DNA from: Acidobacteriota bacterium
GTDB lineage: Bacteria > Acidobacteriota > Vicinamibacteria > Vicinamibacterales > UBA8438
Reading direction: 5' to 3'
Assembly (NCBI GenBank): GCA_005778315.1
Contig: SXOW01000003.1
Span: 1 to 17,187, forward strand
Length of the DNA stretch: 17,187 nt
The position numbers and the translations under genes were made by a program. Below, in pieces: positions 13,394 to 17,187 of this stretch (position 1 is its first letter; every line of letters begins with the position of its first letter). The notes below the pieces were generated by a model. That model was not told the origin of the DNA. It saw nothing but the letters and a program-made list of their open reading frames with translations, and did no database searches.

Positions 13394-14898
13394 CGGTCGG
13401 CGACCTGCTCCCGCGCCTCTCTGGCCTCGCGTCGGCCGACGCACCGGCCCTCTGGAAGCGTGCTCAGGACCACGTGGTGACCGCCATCGCCTACGACTCG
13501 CGACAAGTGGAGCGCGGGGCGATTTTCGTGGCGGTTCAGGGACAACACTTCGACGGGGCCCGCTTCGCGCCAGACGCGGTCACTCGGGGCGCCGTGCTTG
13601 TAGTCGCCGGCTCCGATGGTCCGGACGATGCTGGCGTCCCGTGGCTGATGGTGTCTGACGTACGCGTCGCGCTGGCTGAGTTGTCGGCCGCATTCTACGG
13701 TGACCCCAGTGCCGAGCTCACGGTGGTGGGGGTGACCGGGACGAACGGCAAGACGACCACAACCTACCTCCTCGCGGCCATCTTCGAGGCGGCCGGCTGG
13801 CCATGCGGGCGTATCGGGTCCGTTGGATACAGCACGGGTCACCGCGACCACGCCGCCGCGCACACCACACCGGAGGCGCCCGAAGTGCAGGCGCTGCTGC
13901 GGGAGATGGTCGAACACGGTTGCACGGCGTGCGCGATGGAGGTGTCGTCCCACGCGCTCTCGATGCGACGAGTGGACGAGACGCGGTTCGCGGCAGCGGT
14001 GTTCTCCAATCTCACGCGCGACCACCTCGACTATCACGTGGACATGGAGGACTACTTCGCCACGAAACGGCGACTGTTCGACATGTTGGGTCCAGGCGCT
14101 CCCGCCATCGTCAATCTGGACGACCCGTATGGCGTGAGGTTGGCAGCCACCGTCGAGCACGCCGTGACCTACGCGATCGACGCCCCAGCGGCCGTGACCC
14201 CCACGAGTCTCACGATGACTCTATCCGGCTCCTCAATGGAGGTGCGTACGCCACGGGGGTCTCTGCATGTTCGCTCGCGCCTGCCCGGACGGCTCAATGC
14301 CTACAACATGCTCGCCGCGGTCAGTGCCGCCGTGTCTGTGGGCGTGCCGCTGACCGCGATCGAGCAGGGGGTCGCCCAACTGGACGGGGTGCCGGGGCGG
14401 TTCGAGATCGTGTCAACCACAGCCGACGATCTGACCGTGCTGGTGGATTTCGCCCATACGGATGATGCGCTCCGCGCCGTCCTGACCGCAGTCCGAGATC
14501 TCAGCCCAAGGCGCGTTGTCACGGTGTTCGGGTGTGGTGGAGACCGGGACGCGGCCAAGCGACCGCTGATGGGCGCGGTGGCGGCCAGGCTGAGTGACAT
14601 CGTGGTGGTCACCTCGGACAACCCTCGGTCCGAGGACCCGGACGCGATCATCGCCGAGATTCGTCTCGGGATGGCACCGGCTGCCGATGCCGAACCGGGC
14701 TGCCACGTCAGCATCGTCGACCGCGCAGCCGCGATCGCGCACGCGGTGGAGCGGGCCGAACCGGGTGATGTCGTGGTGATTGCCGGGAAGGGACACGAGA
14801 CGCATCAGGTGGTCGGTGAGGAGCGCCGGCCATTCGACGACCGGTTGGTGGCGCGGGCCGCGCTCAGTCGGAGACGGGCCGGCACTGGGTGGTCGTAA
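13390..14898 (+). CDS. murE: UDP-MurNAc-L-Ala-D-Glu:meso-diaminopimelate ligase MurE
   Basis: A 502-residue cytoplasmic ATP-dependent Mur ligase that adds the third stem-peptide residue. The ATP P-loop is TGTNGKTTT (residues 116-124). HTTPEAPEVQ and CAMEVSSHALSMRR bind the UDP-MurNAc-dipeptide, and FSNLTRDHLDYH is the central-domain signature. The motif D410-N411-P412-R413 in SDNPRSEDP is the hallmark of meso-diaminopimelate-specific enzymes (lysine enzymes have a different motif), so the wall is predicted to be DAP type. AGKGHETHQ near the C-terminus is also typical. The ATG overlaps the ftsI stop (ATGA). The murF start follows after 52 bases. Confidence 0.96.
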   Translation: MTVGDLLPRLSGLASADAPALWKRAQDHVVTAIAYDSRQVERGAIFVAVQGQHFDGARFAPDAVTRGAVLVVAGSDGPDDAGVPWLMVSDVRVALAELSAAFYGDPSAELTVVGVTGTNGKTTTTYLLAAIFEAAGWPCGRIGSVGYSTGHRDHAAAHTTPEAPEVQALLREMVEHGCTACAMEVSSHALSMRRVDETRFAAAVFSNLTRDHLDYHVDMEDYFATKRRLFDMLGPGAPAIVNLDDPYGVRLAATVEHAVTYAIDAPAAVTPTSLTMTLSGSSMEVRTPRGSLHVRSRLPGRLNAYNMLAAVSAAVSVGVPLTAIEQGVAQLDGVPGRFEIVSTTADDLTVLVDFAHTDDALRAVLTAVRDLSPRRVVTVFGCGGDRDAAKRPLMGAVAARLSDIVVVTSDNPRSEDPDAIIAEIRLGMAPAADAEPGCHVSIVDRAAAIAHAVERAEPGDVVVIAGKGHETHQVVGEERRPFDDRLVARAALSRRRAGTGWS

Positions 14899-14950
14899 AC
14901 GGGACGCTGGGTTGGAGGATGGGCCCGGCGCGAGCCACGGGGCGCAGACC

Positions 14951-16351
14951 ATGGATGAACGACTCCCGCTCACCCTGGGCAACCTCGCGCGCGCCGTCGA
15001 CGGCCGGATCTGTGCGGGTGATCCGGCGGCGGTGGTGGGTGGGCTGTCGATCGACTCGCGGTCGCTCAGCCCGGGTGACCTGTTTGTCGCCATCGTGGGC
15101 GACCGTTTTGACGGTCATCGGTTCGTCGCCGAAGCACGGGCCCGGGGAGCCATGGGAGCGGTGGTGAGCGACGAGGCGGCATTGGGGCCGTCACCGGGTG
15201 TCGGCGTGGTGGTGGACGACACCCTACGCGCACTGCAGGTGGCGAGCCGGTATGTGCGCCGTGCCTCCGGTGCGACGGTCGTCGCGATCACTGGGAGCGT
15301 CGGCAAGACGACGACGAAGGAACTGACGGCGGCGGTGTTGGGGGTGCGTTACCGCGTGTCGCGGAGCCAGGGGAACTTGAACAACCACATCGGCCTGCCA
15401 CTGTCCTTGCTCGCGTTGGCAAGCAAGCCGGACATCGCCGTGGTGGAGCTTGGCATGAACGCGCCTGGCGAGATCGGGCGACTGGTCGAGCTCGCGGAGC
15501 CGGAGCTCCGGGTGTGGACGAACGTGACCGAAGCTCACATCGAGTTCTTCCCGTCGATAGACGGGATCGCCGACGCGAAGGCCGAGATCTTGAGCGGGTC
15601 CACCGACGAGACGGTCGTTGTCGCCAATGCGGACGACGAACGCGTGATGGCGCGGGTCGCTACCTGTCGTGGGCGGGTGGCGACGTTCGGCCTGCGTACG
15701 TCCGCCGACGTGACAGCGACCGATGTCGAGGACTGCGGACTCGACGGCACCCGCGCCATGGTGCACACGAGCGTCGGTTCCACGCCGGTCTCAACGCCGT
15801 TGCTCGGTCGGGGCAATCTCGCGAACGTGCTGGCAGCCATGACGGTGGCGATCCAGCTCCAGGTTCCGCTGGTGGCCGCCGGTGAACGGGTGGCCACGGT
15901 GGGGGCGCCGCCAGGACGAGGCCAGGTCCATCGCCTCGCGAACGGCGTGATCGTGGTCGACGATTCCTACAACGCGAATCCTCGTGCGGTGATCACCGCC
16001 TTGCATACGCTCGCCCAGGATCGTCGGACCGGACGTCGAGTTGCGGTGCGGGGAGAAATGCTGGAGCTGGGTGCGCGTGCGCAGGCGCTGCATGAAGAGA
16101 TCGGACGGGCGGCAGTGGCGGCCGGCGTCGGCTTGCTGGTCACCGTCGGTGGCGGACCAGCGCGTGGAATCGGTGAGGCGGCCATCGAGGCAGGACTCGC
16201 CGCCACAAATGTGGTGCATTGCGACGACAGCGTGGCGGCGGCGGCACAGTTGAGCCCGCTCCTGCGTGATGGGGATCTGGTGCTGGTCAAGGGGTCGCGC
16301 GGCGTGCGAACGGAGACGGTCGTGAACCGGCTCCTGGAGGAGCGAGCCTGA
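14951..16351 (+). CDS. murF: UDP-MurNAc-tripeptide:D-Ala-D-Ala ligase MurF
   Basis: A 466-residue ATP-dependent ligase that attaches D-Ala-D-Ala to complete the UDP-MurNAc-pentapeptide. N-terminal domain: SIDSRSLSPGDLFVAIVGDR and FDGHRFV. P-loop: TGSVGKTTTKE (G115-K119 and following). Then SQGNLNNHIGLPLSLL and ELGMNAPGEIG, which are MurF signatures, and VVDDSYNANPRA in the C-terminal domain. The ATG at 14951 begins right at the conserved LTLGNLARAV block. An in-frame ATG at 14780 lies inside murE and would add an unrelated 57 residues, so it is rejected. No strong Shine-Dalgarno is visible, and coupling to murE is likely weak. The stop codon shares one base with the mraY start. Confidence 0.95.
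   Translation: MDERLPLTLGNLARAVDGRICAGDPAAVVGGLSIDSRSLSPGDLFVAIVGDRFDGHRFVAEARARGAMGAVVSDEAALGPSPGVGVVVDDTLRALQVASRYVRRASGATVVAITGSVGKTTTKELTAAVLGVRYRVSRSQGNLNNHIGLPLSLLALASKPDIAVVELGMNAPGEIGRLVELAEPELRVWTNVTEAHIEFFPSIDGIADAKAEILSGSTDETVVVANADDERVMARVATCRGRVATFGLRTSADVTATDVEDCGLDGTRAMVHTSVGSTPVSTPLLGRGNLANVLAAMTVAIQLQVPLVAAGERVATVGAPPGRGQVHRLANGVIVVDDSYNANPRAVITALHTLAQDRRTGRRVAVRGEMLELGARAQALHEEIGRAAVAAGVGLLVTVGGGPARGIGEAAIEAGLAATNVVHCDDSVAAAAQLSPLLRDGDLVLVKGSRGVRTETVVNRLLEERA
16336..16342 (+). promoter_or_regulatory. ribosome binding site of mraY
   Basis: GGAGGAG at the very end of murF, 8 bases before ATG 16351. Together with the TGATG stop/start junction it indicates coupled translation of murF and mraY. 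Confidence 0.7.
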
Positions 16352-17187
16352 TGTTGTTCCACCTGCTCTATCCACCGATCAACGTGGTCCAGTACATCAC
16401 GTTCCGTACTGCCGCTGCTGGTTCGACCGCGTTCCTCATCAGCGTCCTCCTGGGACCGTGGATGATCCGCACCCTACGTAACTTTCAAATCGGGCAGGTC
16501 GTGCGTGATGAGTTGTCGGAGACGCACCAGTTGAAGGCGGGCACCCCGACGATGGGTGGGTTGCTCATTCTCGCCGCGGTGCTCGTGCCGACCCTGTGCT
16601 GGGGCGATCTGACCAACGCCTACGTATGGGTTGCGATGCTCTCCACCACGGCGTTCGGCACTGTCGGCTTCCTGGACGATTACCTGAAGATCGGACGTCA
16701 GAACCATCACGGATTGCGACCGCGCTACAAGCTGATCGCGCAGAGTGTGGTCGGGGTGGCGGTGGGGCTCGCCCTCCTGTGGCTGAGGGGAGAAGGGCTC
16801 TACAGCACGGATCTGCTGTTCCCCTTCCTGAAGTGGCTGACGCCGGACCTCGGGTGGTGGTATGTCCCCTTCGCCGCGCTGTTGCTCACCGCGTCTTCGA
16901 ACGCCGTCAACATCACGGACGGGCTCGATGGGTTGGCCATCAGCGTCTTCACTGTTGCGGCGGCGGCGCTCACCGCGTTGGCCTACGTCACCGGGCACGC
17001 CGTGTTCGCCGACTACCTCCTGCTGGCACATGTGGTGTCCGCGGCGGAACTCACCGTGTTCTGCGGCGCGTTGGTTGGCGCCGGGCTCGGCTTCCTCTGG
17101 TACAACTCCTACCCCGCCGAGTTGTTCATGGGCGACGTTGGGTCGTTGGCTCTTGGCGGCGCGCTCGGGACGGTCGCGCTGCTGATC
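16351..17187 (+). CDS. mraY: phospho-MurNAc-pentapeptide translocase MraY (partial)
   Basis: Integral membrane enzyme that transfers phospho-MurNAc-pentapeptide to undecaprenyl phosphate, forming lipid I. 279 codons are in view and the frame runs off the right edge; full proteins have about 360 residues. Seen: the cytoplasmic loop motif HQLKAGTPTMGG, the Asp pair D109-D110 in FLDDYLK, NITDGLDGL (N187 to D193, the third essential Asp region), and FMGDVGSLALGG. Several hydrophobic segments separate these. The C-terminal histidine motif lies beyond the window. The canonical 'RxDGPxSH' lead-in is RDELSETH here, a modest difference. It follows murF in the same order as most dcw clusters; murD and ftsW would be expected next. 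Confidence 0.96.
   Translation, partial: MLFHLLYPPINVVQYITFRTAAAGSTAFLISVLLGPWMIRTLRNFQIGQVVRDELSETHQLKAGTPTMGGLLILAAVLVPTLCWGDLTNAYVWVAMLSTTAFGTVGFLDDYLKIGRQNHHGLRPRYKLIAQSVVGVAVGLALLWLRGEGLYSTDLLFPFLKWLTPDLGWWYVPFAALLLTASSNAVNITDGLDGLAISVFTVAAAALTALAYVTGHAVFADYLLLAHVVSAAELTVFCGALVGAGLGFLWYNSYPAELFMGDVGSLALGGALGTVALLI

Noticed and set aside
13111..14160. 349-codon leftward open frame across ftsI and murE
   Set aside because: Spans two real genes on the other strand and has no recognisable motif.
14780..14950. Upstream in-frame start of murF at 14780
   Set aside because: It lies within murE and yields an Arg/Gly-rich stretch unrelated to MurF; ATG 14951 abuts the conserved N-terminus.

Overview
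The window is a densely packed, GC-rich stretch of a bacterial chromosome with 15 protein genes and no gene-free gap over 300 bases. I see no tRNA, rRNA, CRISPR array or insertion sequence. A meso-diaminopimelate-type MurE, a fused alpha/beta 2-oxo acid dehydrogenase E1 and a PASTA-tailed FtsI suggest a Gram-negative-like lineage. An Acidobacteriota relative is my best guess, but this is inference from gene content and not a phylogenetic result.

Left part (1-5025). A fused E1 dehydrogenase gene runs leftward off the window. It is divergent from a small single-domain cupin gene. The cupin converges on a leftward pair: murJ (lipid II flippase) followed by a rhomboid-family intramembrane protease.

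Middle part (5026-9405). Divergent from murJ is a two-gene rightward unit. It has an ECF sigma factor and, overlapping it by 4 bases, a protein that joins an N-terminal zinc-binding anti-sigma-like segment to a complete O6-alkylguanine-DNA alkyltransferase (Ogt/MGMT) with the PCHR active site. This looks like a self-contained DNA-alkylation-sensing transcription switch and is the most interesting item here. It converges on a leftward three-gene unit: a divergent YchF-like P-loop NTPase, an NAD-dependent nucleotide-sugar epimerase/dehydratase, and a secreted protein with an STN/secretin-N-like segment and a low-complexity tail.

Right part (9406-17187). This is the start of a canonical dcw (division and cell wall) cluster: mraZ, rsmH, ftsL, ftsI, murE, murF and mraY, with mraY cut by the window end. 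Genes overlap or are nearly contiguous. The cluster is preceded by a near-consensus sigma-70-type promoter and three TGGA(C/G) repeats spaced exactly 10 bases apart, which match the layout of an MraZ autoregulatory operator. With MurJ on the left, the window carries lipid II precursor steps (MurE, MurF, MraY), the flippase (MurJ) and the septal transpeptidase (FtsI).
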